The notes: generated from the sequence alone by a model not told the origin. A stretch of 64,000 bases of DNA from Tomocerus qinae (GCA_020055645.1 CM034546.1:62930001-62994000); one strand, 5' to 3'. Counted from the first letter of the stretch, positions 45,404 to 58,718 are shown. Made by a program: numbers and translations.

Positions 45404-46251
45404 GATCATGCGTAAATAAAATATAATTGGTTTTAATCTTATCCGATGACAAAGACATTATCCCACTGCCTAAGTTTAAAGGGATATAGCTATTCTCTTT
45501 GAACTTAAAATAATAATTAATTAAAACTAATTTATTTCAACTTTCTCACATACGTATGGGATTTTTGTTGCCTTTTCAAAATGAACAATTAAATGTTAAA
45601 CAAATTTGTACTGAAAAATTAAAACTCAAAGTGTAACAATTATTAGTGCATAGTGTCGTCATAGTCTGTAATTCTATTTGCATGCATCACTGTATAAATT
45701 GAAAGCCATCACGCCTGATAAAAATAAGAGGAAATTCTATCAGAATCTATTTAATCTGCATGAACCTTTTACAAACCGGCCTTGAATGGAATGTACCTTT
45801 TGTGGAACGGTAAATAATTACATACAATGTACGTAATACAATTATAGGAAGTAGATTGTAGGGTATGCGATTACTAGAATAAAAGTGGCAATGATTTAAT
45901 AACATCACGCTAATAATAGAATTTAAAAAAAAATTTCTTGTTTAACCATAACGATGAATAAATTGAATACTCAATACAGATAATAAGCCAAGCTGTACTG
46001 ATATCATAATTCCCCAATCGAATTAAATATATTTGCGGGTCTTAGATTTTGTCATATTCATATTTATTGTAGTGCCAATAATATAGTTCAAATCACGCAG
46101 AAAGAAATTTGTGAATAGCAAAGCACCCAGAAGGCCAGACAGCCAGGCATATAATTACCTTAAATACTCCTTCAATCAAAACCAATTCGTACCCAAATCT
46201 AATACTATTGTCACAACATTGTTGTATAAATGCACGCAATACATTTCATAA
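45404..46251. other. Intergenic, nothing recognised
   Basis: AT-rich sequence after the end of duplication unit 2. A TATAGGAAGTAGATTG fragment near 45851 resembles the distal IR upstream motif, but without the rest. Confidence 0.4.
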
Positions 46252-46605
46252 CCCCATTAAAAGTCGTCCTGCAGAGGTCTGCAGTCTTTGCACTGCAAGC
46301 GAACTGCAGAAAATTGGCCAAAATATCGACTTTATTTTAGTGGCAGAAAATTATCTGTCAGAAGTTTGCAGCGGCAACTAAGCTGCAGCATAATCTCTGC
46401 ATCAAAGAAAATGAACAGATGTCTACTGCTAACTGCAGTTTTGAACGCGCAGAATATTGGCCAAAACATCTGAAGTAAACAATTGCTGATAGTTTTCTGC
46501 AGTTAGAAAACCGCATTAAAAAGGAAAGATGCAAAAGTTATAGCACTTACTTCTTATGCTTTATTGCAGTTTCCTCTCTGCAGCTATTCATCGTCTCGCT
46601 TTTTG

Positions 46606-46725
46606 TTTAGGTGCCTAGGCTAGGTTTCGAACTTACGACCTCATTTATTGTATGTGTATTGATATGCTTACTGCCAGATTGCATTGCCACTGTACTAGTT
46701 TGTCTCTCCTATCCGTTGAGAGAAA
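46606..46725 (-). mobile_element. tRNA-derived SINE fragment
   Basis: On the minus strand an A-box-like TAGTACAGTGG (46697-46687) and a B-box-like AAGTTCGAAACC (about 46634-46623) lie at roughly tRNA spacing. The acceptor stem is not clean, so this is a retroposon relic, not a tRNA. Confidence 0.4.
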
Positions 46726-47397
46726 TAAGGGACTACAAATGCACACATATGCTATATTCTGCATACCAGAAACTTTTAACTACCTCTATTCTATTGTTCT
46801 AGGAAAACGGCATAATGTCACTGTCGAATACTGTTTATTTTCATATTTATTTTGCATAACAAATTATAAAATGATAATAACAATGAAATTCGCATGCCGA
46901 ATAACTTACAAAGGCTCAGTACTTTCTGCCTTTTATTCCCTCAAATTTTATTTAGCAAGTTGGAAGATAACATGGATTGACTCCTAGGAGGGAATCTCTT
47001 TATATAAACTTTATTTCTATTGGGCACCTAATGCCAGTTAATACCATGTTGAATGCGGCTTCTTCGTACAATTATGTACAATTATAACTAGTATTAAAGA
47101 TATTGGAATTGGAAATAAAATTGATTAGTAAATTAAGTGATGAGTTACAAATAAAATGTTGTTTAAAGGAAAACTCTATAGGAGTAAAGTCTTTAATAAG
47201 TAAATTCCTCGTAGGTGGACACCGGCAAAAGCATTGGCTTGAAGTTGGGTGGGGTGGATTTTTGATATTAGTTAGGTTATCTAGGATTATTAATAAGTGA
47301 AAATTTTACCCGATTTTTTGTCAAAAATGTCAGCATGTGTACACACAGACACGACCCAACTTCGTTGGTAAAAGGCAGGTAAAATGCACTTATAAGC

Positions 47398-47661
47398 CCA
47401 GTTCCTTTAAATTTGGAAATCTGTGATGACTATCAAAATACATGTAAAAATTGCTTTACAACACTTTGAATTCTGTCCAAAGTTCTTACCCGATTTTCTT
47501 ACGTGGTACATTTTTGGAATCCTGGATATATTGTAGACCCCCTCATTGTACAAAATATCCACTATATTTACTCATTAATATATCTTATTGTGATTATAAT
47601 TTTGGAAACGACAAAATCTGCTAGAAAATTTAAATATCGTATCCAAATTTAAAGGAACTGG
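47398..47661. mobile_element. 264-bp MITE with 20-bp perfect TIRs
   Basis: CCAGTTCCTTTAAATTTGGA at 47398-47417 is repeated exactly in reverse complement at 47642-47661; weaker symmetry extends outward. No coding capacity. It is nested in the larger element. Confidence 0.75.
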
Positions 47662-49500
47662 ACTTTTAATGGTAAAAATGCATTTAATTGCAAAAATGGT
47701 AAATTTTAGCGATTTATTAGGAAGCTCAGGACTTTTCCTAAAATATAGGTTTTGAAACTTTGTTTTCTATACAACATTTCCAATTAGCCCCTTAGTTAAT
47801 CAAATTAATCCAATTTATTTGATTGTTCACCGAAAGTTATAAAATATGCTACTAAAACCAAGACTAATGCATTTAGCATCGCCAATTTAAAATTGATATG
47901 AATGTGTCAATTTAATTGCAATTAAATTCTCAATCGGCAAATATGGGCCGTTAGTGTCCCTATTGGTTGAATCCAAGTCTGAGTGAAACAGTTATCAATT
48001 TTTGACAACAATCATCGGCTGCTTAGCTATTTCATACTTAGGCACCTAATTTTATTCAAAATTTAAACACAAAATTTAAATGAGACCATTTATACCATAT
48101 AAGCCATTTAATACCAATTACCACTACTTTTTAGGTAATGGTATTTAACATTAAAAACCATGCACTTACCACTGGTAAGTGGTACATGGTATTTTGTACA
48201 CTGTTCCGACCATGTGTACTACATTACATATTCCGGCAAGTAATTCGGACAAAATACCAAAATGTGCAAAGAGAGATTAATGAGTAGTCATTTCCTTTGC
48301 GAATTATTCCAATGTGTCATTGCTTTTATGATCATTGTATCACAGTTCAGTGATACAGTATTCGATCCCATGCCATGGTTAGTGATTACGTCCTAAGGAA
48401 TAGCTGTAGCTATGCATTCAAAGACGTATTGAAGGCGGCTTTACGGGCAGAAGCCACCACAAAATCCAAGAAAAAATAACTTGTTTCTAAAAACCAGCAA
48501 AAAGTTTTGCGCTCCCCGAGATTTTTACGCTAATTTTGACTCATTTTCTTTAAAAAATGGCAAAATTTAATGTATAATTAATACATATTATCTATGAAAT
48601 CTACGTGAAAACCAGTAGCAAAGACATACTATCTTTATACTATACTTGACCAGTAGTACATCCAAATTCCCTGTCCTCTTGGGAATGGGCAAATTTGAAG
48701 ATTCTGCAGATTGCTTTGCTATGGGCACATATTTACTCTATTCAAAATTAAAAAATTTAGTGTAGACATTTTGTTACTTGTTTGTTGCTCTACTGTCGAG
48801 TGCCGATTCTGTGTGGTTGTGTGATTTGCTTGCATTTTTGTATTATCTGCAGTTAGTTTGTGTCTTAGTAGAGCTATGGGTTTCGTCTACCATTCATTAG
48901 AATCATATTTTTATTTGAGTTTAGAAATGTTTTGAAATTTCGAATTTCAAAAAATAGAGAACATTTAATTAATGCACATAATTTTCTGTCGGCCCTGTTT
49001 TAAGTGGACATACATGTGTAGGTGTATATTATGTACAATAATAACTGAGAACTTTTTATTATTTAAGAACCTGCTGTCTCAATATGACCTCAAATAAAAA
49101 ATAAAATACTTACTGCATGCAGACAACACATTGGTTACCAATATTATGCAAATTAGTTTCAAAATTTAATGTTAGAGATATCAGGTTCTTGTATATGACC
49201 ATTATATTGTAAATGAAACATGAAATTAATAATGCGTTGTGTTTACCTACATGCAAGTTATAAGTTGTAAGTTATTTAAGTGCAGTAAATTAACTGCAAG
49301 AATTTATCAGCACTTTGCCTGCAGATATTCTGCCACTATTGGCAGTTCCTAAACTGCAGACGGCTATCCCGCACGTATTTCCCGGTTGGGAATTGCAGAA
49401 TGATATCTGCTAGTAAACTGCAGTTCCCTGCAGTTGGAAAACTGCTAAAACACAATTGGACGAATTAACTGCAGGACTCTGCAGGACGCTATCAATGGGG

Positions 49501-50282
49501 AACAAATACAATAGTAAAGGCAAACGCGTCATAAAAGATCAAGGACCTTAATTTCTCGTTTGGCTTTAAAACCATAACAATCTCATTAGTTTAAAACCGA
49601 TTTTGTCCAAAAATTGTTTAAAGTATACTGTACGTATTTGGTGTAATGTATAATAGTAATATAATATAACGGATAAAGTACCCTGATGTATCTGAACAAC
49701 AGTAAAGGGTACTGCAAAACGGTTAATGCCAATTTAGCATTTAGCACATAACTCAAAAATTAAAATTGATGGAAAAATACCAAACCAAATTGTATATAAT
49801 AATAGGCAGGTCATCAATAATAGAATGCATATGATATTAGCATGTTTAAAATGATTAAGTCATACTACTTCTTGGTTACATAATTATTTATTTTTGACGT
49901 TGCATGCTGTACATGTATGTGTAGAGTACGTGTTACTTGATAGAGTGGGGAGTGGAGAAGCTTTACAATTCCGAAGTTGGTATCTTTTGCGTACAGAGGA
50001 CAAATTTAGTGACAGTCACCTCTATCTGCTTGTAGATCTAGCTATACCTACAGTTCTCTATAATCCCAATTACTATGAAACTATACATGTTTATGGAGAA
50101 CCATATCTACGCGGAGAACAATAAATTGAATTGTTGTCCAACAGGCAAGAAAATGACTTTTTAAGTGCAAACTAATACGGTAATGGTTGACATAACACCT
50201 TGAAATGTCCTAACATTAATTCAGCCGAAGAAAAACTCGGAGCGGAGGATAGTTCATTTCACTTGACTTATAATACAATAGC
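49501..50282. other. Intergenic, 3' side of IR locus 3
   Basis: A 76-codon open frame at 49894-50124 has no recognised product and is probably chance. Nothing else was recognised. Confidence 0.4.
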
Positions 50283-52694
50283 CTATTTCATGTCCATAAA
50301 CCTTTGAAAAAATGTATTTATTGTACAAAACGAAAAACTCCACCTAAAACTTATAGTAAATCTTTGAAACCAGAGAAATAACAGTATACAACAATTTCTA
50401 ACATTGGTACCTAACAACGAGACCAACTTTATCAAACTGCAAGCAGCTAGAAAAAGAAGTTTATAATTCTCGACTAAAAGTGCCGAAACTGCAATGCCGA
50501 TTCCAATCATGTAAACAAACAGCATTACGGTAATATTTGATTCTAATCCAATTGGCTTTATCCTCGGATGATGTCTAGAAATGAGTCCACCTTCATTAAT
50601 AATCCATTGTCTATTTATAAAATGTTCCCAAACTGGTATCATTCCCGATTGTATAATAGAGTGCATTTTCTTATTCAAAATATCGGAAAATATTTCATTA
50701 TGCAAAACCATATACTCCACTTGCGGCAAAAACAACTCTGTTCCTACGTAAAATTTTGAAAGGGTATGGGAAATATTTGAGGGCCATCTAGATTTGACAT
50801 AGAACCTGTCAAGTTGAGAAGTTTTGTCAACATAGGCCACTTTGCCACAAGTGGCCATGACCATTTGAAATGTCACATTTGGGTAGCCATAAGGAACTTT
50901 GATGTAATTTAAATAGCTACTATTTTTTTGGAAAGTTCCAGTACCATTGTTGTGAATTTGAAGACCAAATACAGTGTCTGAATCAAATACAGAAATATCA
51001 TCGTAATTCTGAGGTATCACTGCATCATAAATCCGTCGGAGTCTCTTTTCACTAAGTGACGATGTGGCTGGAGAAAAATATGTGAAATTTCTTTCTAGCA
51101 GATCTTGGAAGTTTTCAAGCTTAGTCACTGATTTAAAAGTCATGTAATTGGTAATTAGTCCTTTGTATCCATTTGTGACAATGATGCCCATCAGAATGAA
51201 TGCACCGATGAAAATATTGAATGCTCTCGATTTTTGTAACTTCTTATGTGGCTCCAAAGATATCTCGAGCAAATAAGCATATAACAATAGGACAGATAGT
51301 AAGTAGTCTTTGCATTTCGTATAATAAATTAGAAAACACAGCCATGCAACGTTGCTGATCAAGAAAACAATTATAGTCCACCACAAGTCAATCTAAAATG
51401 GACGGATGAAAACGTGAAACGTCAATTCTTCTACCATCCCATCGCATGTTATAAAATTAAGACTGTCTTCTTTTATTGGGAATAGCGACCCACGAAAAGT
51501 TTTTACATCTGGGAGTGAAAAGACTTCTATTCCCAGTTGCTTTAGTAAACATTTACCACCGTCGTATGAACCAAAATATGTATCATTAAAACCTGAAAAC
51601 AATATAGAAGCCACAATATAAGGGACAGAATATCGTTTTGTTATTTTCATGAAGGATTCTCTCTGCATTGCTTTCCCTCCGAGGATGTCAGGTTCCATAG
51701 AAATGCATGTCTGTTGAGGGAGGACTTTTTCATAGAAATGTATTTTATTCCTTCTTTCGATTTCGAAGTCCACAATTATCTTATGTTGTAGTAGTACGAT
51801 GTAATTTTGCTGGACGTTCTGACTCAATTCGTAATACCTATAATATAAAGTTGGATAAATTCCTTGAATTATAAGATCGCGATAGCTTTCTGTAGGAAAC
51901 GAATAAATGTACGAGTTTTCAGGCAGAAATTGTGCGTCAGATTGAGATAATTGACATTGTACTTTGAAGACATTATCCAAACCAACCAAATCCGTCCTTC
52001 TGTCATCATGTGATAATTCAAATAGGTAAAAGTATGTTCGGTCATAATATGTAAACGTTGAATATCGGTTTGTTGTTTTATAGATTTCATCTGAGTCAAT
52101 ATCTGCTAGTCCATTAATGAAAGCTGATTTTAAAAATCCAGATGCTAAGTATGGATCAGCCTGATCAAAAGCATTGTATCTTTTTTCGGGAAAAAGTAGA
52201 AAATATGACAAGCATTTTACGTGTTTGTAAGCTATATTCATTGTTGGTACTTTTTTGTAAAATAAATTAACGAAGGTAATCTGAATGTACTTTAAGTACC
52301 AATCCGGTGGATCTGCTACATACATTGCATGCATTCTATTCCACTCCAATGATATATTAGTCTTTTCTTCAAAAACAAAGTCATTTTCATGTATATCTTC
52401 TATCATTTTATCCTTAAAAGATTGCGAACTAGTATTGTAATGTTCAAGATAATCTTCTGGCAATGATTTAATGATAGTAGATGCTTGAACGAGAACAAAT
52501 GGCTGTTCAATTGACTGAAGATCAACATTCTCTCCTTCGGAGGTGTTAAATAGAAATACGTATAGCCTACAATTGCAATGTACTGAATTTGATAGTGTAG
52601 AAAAAACTTCATCCGTGTAGACTTGATTATGTCTCGCTACTATTTCGGTGTTATAGACAAATAGTAATGTTATGAATAAATCTACAAAAAACAT
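50283..52694 (-). pseudogene. Divergent ionotropic receptor with a single in-frame TAG (802 aa otherwise)
   Basis: Signal peptide (MFFVDLFITLLFVYNTE), ligand part, then the conserved block up to HVFIRPF. There TAG at 51395-51393 replaces the GAG that encodes E in the RPFEIDLWW of both intact paralogues. The frame then continues unbroken with IDLWW, the pore-like stretch, TM2 (ILMGIIVTNGYKG), the second lobe and TM3. The one base change is the only defect seen over 2.4 kb, so the gene is either very recently dead, read through, or miscalled at one base. A truncated product would lack all channel segments. The proximal dyad motif lies 248 bp upstream; the distal one is displaced by an insertion. 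Confidence 0.85.
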
Positions 52695-52941
52695 TTTTTA
52701 CACAAAAATTATTCCGTTGTGTTTAAAACTTAATTTATAATATATTTTTGTCTACATAATTATTTTATGTGTATACTCAGACAGGTTTGTGATTTAAAGG
52801 CTATTCAATATTTCAATAGTAGGTGGTAATATTTAATATACTTATTGAGTTACTTACAAACAGACTCAGAATAAAACCTTACCGGACATCATTGTGTTGC
52901 TCTCTGTTATTTCATCAAGATATAATTAATTATTTAAAAAA

Positions 52942-52960
52942 GCGGAAAAAGCTTATTTCC
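52942..52960 (-). promoter_or_regulatory. Proximal dyad motif upstream of IR locus 3
   Basis: GCGGAAAAAGCTTATTTCC, 248 bp before the start codon. The spacer differs and is one base longer, but the GGAAA/ATTTCC arms remain. Confidence 0.45.
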
Positions 52961-53103
52961 TGTAGATTGCTTCCTCTTGATTTGGCCTGCAATATCTAAT
53001 AATGTTACACTTATACAAATAAGGAATTGATTTGATACGGTAATCTCTATATTATAACCACAGACTGAGATAAACCAATAAATTTACCAACCTAACTATA
53101 TAT

Positions 53104-53290
53104 CTATGTCTGGTAGGAGAGCCTGGGTGACCTGCATTTATTGTGTAACGCAAAACCCCTTCCCCATCTGTAACGTAAATGCTGACTGTGACACTTTTAG
53201 GTACCTCCTCCTCCCATCAACTGCACACGTAATATGTGCACGTTCCTGCACACGTAATATGTGCACGTTCCTTAAAGGCAAAATAACAAA
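53104..53290. mobile_element. Insertion in the IR locus 3 flank; copy of the repeat at 21690
   Basis: ATGTCTGGTAGGAGAGCC to CTCCCATCAACTGC matches 21690-21850. It is followed by an exact tandem repeat of TGCACACGTAATATGTGCAC plus GTTCC (about 53221-53272), itself palindromic around GTAATATG. It lies between the two IR upstream motifs and accounts for part of the larger spacing. Confidence 0.55.
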
Positions 53291-53595
53291 TGCGCATGCC
53301 CACTTCCTCTTCCATCGAAATGAGTTACCTCTAATTGACTCTAATTGTCAACTATCTTATCTGCGTAAAAAGTGTTCTGTTATGTGACAAGTGGTGGAAT
53401 TTTTGCAATTATTTATAAATTCTGCTAATGGTTGCTGGACGCCTACCTTTCTAAATTTGCCAAAGTTTACTGGGAGCCTAGTTCTTTATATATACTTAAG
53501 TTTTATTAATTTGTATGTACAAACTAGGTATAACGACGCCGGAAGTAGTTTTCAATATGAAGCAACTGTCAATGTCATTGTCAAAAATAATAATG

Positions 53596-53627
53596 ACTTC
53601 CGTGCAAATATAGGAAGTAGATTAATG
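53596..53627 (-). promoter_or_regulatory. Distal dyad motif upstream of IR locus 3
   Basis: ACTTCC-GTGCAAATATA-GGAAGT followed by AGATTAATG, about 900 bp before the start codon because of the insertion. Confidence 0.45.
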
Positions 53628-55257
53628 GTATCCATTTCCTATCTGGTAATAAAACTGGATTTAGTGCTATTAGAATAAATGTTTACCTGTTCATCATTTT
53701 TATATATGCACTACTATTTTTTTTCTCACAAACTGATTTAATGAAGTTGGGCTTATATTTATATTTTTTGAACATATACTTTATTTTTATTTGCCAAAAA
53801 AATTGTACAAAGAATAAAAATGATGGAATGACGTATTAATACCTTAGTAACAATGTAAACATGGTTTTATCATTTAAACGTTTACAACCTAGGTACAATC
53901 ATCGTTATTGAAATACTGATAATTGAATGATTAGCGAAAGACGACATTTTGTAATATGCGTAGTAATTGGATCAGCTATGTCGGCAAACTATAGACGTGG
54001 TGCTACTTTATATTGCCCCATGATTCCATTGTACCAGTTTGCACATTTTTTGTAGAATTACAATATTAGTACTAGGGCTACTAGAATTATTATAGTTATA
54101 ATATATCTAAATAATCAATATTTGCTCAGTTATGCTATTATAATATTCCGTTGTTGAATTCAAGTTCAAAAGTCCATTTCTGTCCCAAATTACTTATTTA
54201 AGTCACCATCGCTCGTCTGTAGCCTACTACTCTTTTAATATTCCTCAGCAAATCATGCAAATGTAGTGTAGTTAAATATTCACGGCATTGTTTGGCCTAC
54301 TGTACTTGTGTTCATTTCGAGAAATGAAGTGAAACATTAATAATAAACAAAGGTTAGACGAAGAATTCACGCAACAATCTTTAGCTGCTGCATGTAAGAC
54401 GAATATTAAACACAAACTAAGCTAAAGATTAAGACTAAGCTAAATAATTAATAGCCTAGCTTTAGCTTCTGTTGGTATGGATGTCCGCGAGCTAAAGTAG
54501 GCTTCGGATTAATGTTAAAAGATTGAAATTCTTGGTAAATGTATATAACCTTATCATATCGTGCTCTTAGGATAAGAAATCATCTATTATGAATGTCATA
54601 ATATAATATGTAATCTATTAAAATTTAAAGGACGGAGAAATAATTGATTACTATGTCCCACATATCGTTTGCTTAACAATAACAATGTGAAATATTAAAT
54701 TGTGGCCGCTTCAAAGTAACAAACCATTTTGCATGACCACTACAAAATGTAACAAGCCACATTATTAAAAAAATTGGAAATTTTGGCGCCACAACTGGTA
54801 GCGGTTTAAAAAAACATTTTGGCCATTTTTTTAAATGAGGCTTGTCATGCAAAATGGTTTGTTACTTTGAAGCCGCCATGATAATTTGGTATGTCACATG
54901 TAATGTTAATCAGACGATATTATTCTACTTTTAAGTCACAATTTCTAGGTTGTATTTAAGCCTGCGAAAGTATAATATATTATTATATCAACGCTATCAT
55001 TAGACCACAGTGCAGGTAGGAAATTTCTGATGAGTATAACACACACTACGTAATGCAATACGAAGTTGGTGAATAAAAATCACGGATGCATTACTGCCTT
55101 AATAATTTCAACTTCGTAAACTACAAAATATTTTAAGTAATAGCAGCAGGCTTTGTCAACCTTGAAATTATCTTGAATCTTGCTCTAAATAAAAGTGGAA
55201 CTTTTCTCCCCTCTTTGAAAACTAATTTTTATAGTCATATTTTGTACATCTTTCAAT
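53628..55257. other. Intergenic, with one MITE
   Basis: Region between two divergently transcribed receptor genes. Apart from the inverted-repeat element at 54704-54877, no feature was recognised. Confidence 0.5.
54704..54877. mobile_element. ~174-bp MITE with ~34-bp TIRs
   Basis: The left end begins GGCCGCTTCAAAGTAACAAA and continues to GCATGAC. The right end is its reverse complement, with one base different near the tip. The centre is AT-rich with TTTTGGCGCCACAAC. An older relative is suspected at 27650-27715. Confidence 0.75.
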
Positions 55258-57677
55258 ATGATTCAAGTGAAAATGAATCAAATGTTTTGGATACTCTCAT
55301 TCACTGGATTTTGTTTCAGCTGGAAATTGAAAGACGTTGCGAATTTAGAAAAAGATTGTTACGTCAATCTTATTTTCCAGGAAAACTCTTTTACTCCAAC
55401 CTGGGAGGTTTCTTTGAAAAATCAATTGCAAGAAATTGATATTCCTTTCGCATTTACAAATCTGAAAACCATTGGAAAAGTAAGATGTCCTTTATGGGCC
55501 ACAAAAAATATTTATCTTCATATAAGCTGCGATGCTGCTAAAGACGATGAACGCTTATATACTACTTCCCCAAGACCTTTAAGTCGTTTTGTTTGTATAA
55601 CACATATACTAGTCAACTTCCATCCAGCAGAAATTAATGAAATCCTGCAAATTAATTACATCAGTGAAACGATTTTGAAACAAGACGAATATATAATTGA
55701 ATTTAACAAGAATCAAAATCACATTAATAGTTACAATTTTGAAGAACATACTTCTGTTTATGTTCTCGTGATAAATAGCATTTTAGAGTTAGCCAAATCA
55801 GGTCACAACTTCCTTATTGCCAACCAAGTTACAATGATCAAAGAAGAGGGCCATGGCAGTTTCGATGTTACAAATGTATATCGTCTATTCTACTTTAAAC
55901 CGTGGTTTATATTGTCTTTGGAGGATAATGAAGATCGCTTTGTGTATTTTATTTGTCCACATGTAGTATCAAAATATTTTGACGTTTTTCAATATACTAT
56001 TATCCCTATGTGTAAACTTAACAATTGTTTCAACCAATCGCCCCGTCAACTGGCGACAAAAACTTTCCTTACAAAAAGCAATATTCTACAAACAGCCCGT
56101 TTGCAAATTTATAATGGTGATCATTGGAATAGAAGAAACAAGGTATTCAAAATTAAACCCCAACATCAGAAAATGTCATTTAGAAATGACTATTTTGAAG
56201 AAGAGGTAATTGCAGCCATTCCAATATCTTCAATGATGTTTCAAAGCTTTCCAAATATTACTTTTAGGATTGTTTATCAAAGGGATGACAGTTTATATAA
56301 TATTATAGATTTTAAGTTCCAAATGCAGTCTGATTGGGAGTATGGTGGACCTCACTACACAATAGTTCCAACAATGGAAGATTCAATTAATTTTATTTCC
56401 TGTGTCGTTTTGGAAGACGAGAGTCTCTCTTTCTATGGATACATCAGACCCTTTCACTTCTATGCATGGATAGGGCTTTTGAGTTCAGTCGTTCTAGTAA
56501 CTGTTTTTGTTCATGGCGTATTGATTTATAAAAATATCAACAATAGTCCATTTATTCTGATTTGCTGGGCGTATATATTAGAAGTCAGTTATCCGTTATC
56601 TACACAAGCTAATAAAACTTTTTGGATCAAATTGGTAATTGGTCCGTTGATGCTAATGACTATTGTATTGACAAACGGGTACAAGAGAATTGTCATTACG
56701 GATTTAGTGGAGCCACGACCAGTGAAACAAATTGAATCGATGGAACATTTACTTAATTTAACTAGTATTAAAACTCTTGGTGAGATGAAGGGACACAGTG
56801 AATACGATCCATTGTCGTTTACCTCAAGGATGAAACGTTTATTAAGGAATGTGCAATCTGGTATCTGCCAACAATTAGGAAGGAGGGACTGTAATGATAT
56901 TTTAAGAGGAAATATATCCCAAGTGGACCAAGATAGATATATTGAATTAATTAACAACTATGACAATGGATCAATGGTGAAGCCAGAATTTAAACTGCTT
57001 ATATTCTTCAAATGGATTCTCTGGAACAAACAGATTATCAGCGACAAAAGGTCACATTTTATAAACGCAATTAACAATAGGATTCGATTTCCTGTTGGAA
57101 TATTTAACACTAGTCCTCAAAAGTGGATTTCGCAGTGTAATAACTCTGCATTCATTATCAGAAGTTCACGTTTGCATCGAACTTTTGACGACTCTCATTG
57201 GAATCCACTCAGAGGAGGAGTTAAACCAGTCAAGACATTATATCAAGGAAATGGAGATAATCCTACTATGACTATGACCGTTCGCACTATACTTTTTTAA
57301 ATAGAAATATTCCCTTGTTCACTTCATTTCTGAGAGGAAAGCTCTTTAGTGTTATTCATTCGGGACTTTTCCAAAGATGGTTAGATCATTTCAAGTATCG
57401 TAATTATACAAGATGTAGATCATGTTGGGACAGACGTCCTCCTCGACCTTTAACTTTATATAATTCAAATATTGTCACAATATTTTACATTACTTTAAGC
57501 ATTTCTTCTACTTTTGCTGTTGTATTTTTTTGGGACATACGTAACATTTTGAAAACCAAAATGATACAGTTTTACTACTTTAGTGTCAACTATGTGCAAA
57601 CAAAAACTCATATTGCTTTCGAGTTCATTCACAATTTATTTGTGAGAACTCGAACTCCAGTTCAAATTTTTGAGTAA
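55258..57677 (+). pseudogene. Ionotropic receptor of a second subfamily, one frameshift near the 3' end
   Basis: The open frame 55258-57300 encodes a signal peptide (MNQMFWILSFTGFCFSW; start possibly at 55273), a long extracellular part, TM1 at about residue 400 (FYAWIGLLSSVVLVTVF), a pore-like segment (ILICWAYILEVSYP), TM2 (GPLMLMTIVLTNGYKR) and most of the second lobe. A stop then falls in a T-run near 57290. The lost C-terminal part continues in another frame from about 57315 to 57677 and includes LRGKLFSVIHSGLFQRWLDH and TM3 (IVTIFYITLSISSTFAVV). Against the paralogue at 63236-64000 the run is one base shorter, so a single-base deletion explains the break. It shares the TNGYK gate-like region with the other IRs but differs elsewhere. 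Confidence 0.85.
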
Positions 57678-58170
57678 TTCCTCTGAATTGATACACTTTA
57701 CCAAGAAATATCAAAAATTATTATTGCTGAACATATAGAGTATAGTGATGCTCATAATATTTTATCATAATAGTAGTTCATAATTCAATGATACCAATGA
57801 TATTAACAAGTTAAATTTATTTAGTAGTAAGCATAATTATCAGATGTTGGATATAAAGTTAATGTTTCCGATGAGTGTTATTATTTATACTAACGCATAT
57901 CTTTATGTTGTTCATTGATGTAAACTATTTATAAACGTCCGCTTTAAGTGTAAACAATACATTATTATACTGGATATATAAACTAGGTAATATAACTAAT
58001 GAAATCAGTCAGAGAACTCAATTGATATCTTCTAACTCTCTACTATGAATTCTACTACGGCTCATTCATCGTTCCAGATCATCATATAACTCTGCTTTCG
58101 CAGGTTACCTTTCTTGGCTCACTTGATGCACCTGGTCTAATGGTTTCATCGTTTAGTTATAAAATTTATT
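57678..58170. other. 3' flank of the plus-strand receptor
   Basis: AT-rich, with no feature recognised, up to the target duplication of the retrotransposon. Confidence 0.5.
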
Positions 58171-58175
58171 ACTCC

Positions 58176-58718
58176 TGTTGGGGAACGAATTATCTACCCG
58201 ATAACCGTACCAACGGCTGCATCTAAAAAACTATGACGAGTTTACTAATAATTGAAAGATGGTAAAGTTTATGTAGTATTTTGGAGTTAGTCAAGTTCTT
58301 ATGGATCACTATATTGTATAAGCTGCCAAAATGACCAGTAGAATTTCGATCTAAAATTATGTCCAATAAAGTGACTGGTGACTCTCAAACCAAAGTGAAT
58401 TTTGACAACTAACATTTACTCAATTTAAATGTGTTAACACAATGTCAAAATCTCATATCTATCAAATCAATCAATCAAATCTGAATAATTACATTACAAA
58501 ATTATGGGGCCTAATTATTAACCAATTCATTCTCCCCAAGCCAATCTGAGAGCACACTTCTTCGTACGTTAAATCGTACCTCCACTGACTCCAAAACGCA
58601 GTTACCTAAAATCACACTAGGTTTCGCACACAGTCACATTTTATAATACATAGCAAATGATTCAGCATAAAACATGAAATAAATATAACAAACATAAATT
58701 ATAAGGTCACAATCACCA
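58176..58718 (-). repeat. 3' LTR
   Basis: 543 bp, bounded by TGTTG on the plus strand and by CACCA at the inner edge (one base changed from CAACA). It has about 20 extra bases near 58450-58480 compared with the 5' LTR. Confidence 0.93.

Larger units (their letters stand above)
46252..49500. mobile_element. 3.25-kb CTGCAG-rich terminal-inverted-repeat element, non-autonomous
   Basis: The left end CCCCATTAAAAGTCGTCCTG and the right end (complement strand) CCCCATTGATAGCGTCCTG both continue into CAGAG and CTGCAG. Several CTGCAG-containing subterminal repeats lie in the first and last 250 bp in opposite orientations. No transposase-like frame is present. A SINE (46606-46725) and a smaller MITE (47398-47661) are nested inside. 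No clear target duplication was found, so the superfamily is open. Confidence 0.6.
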
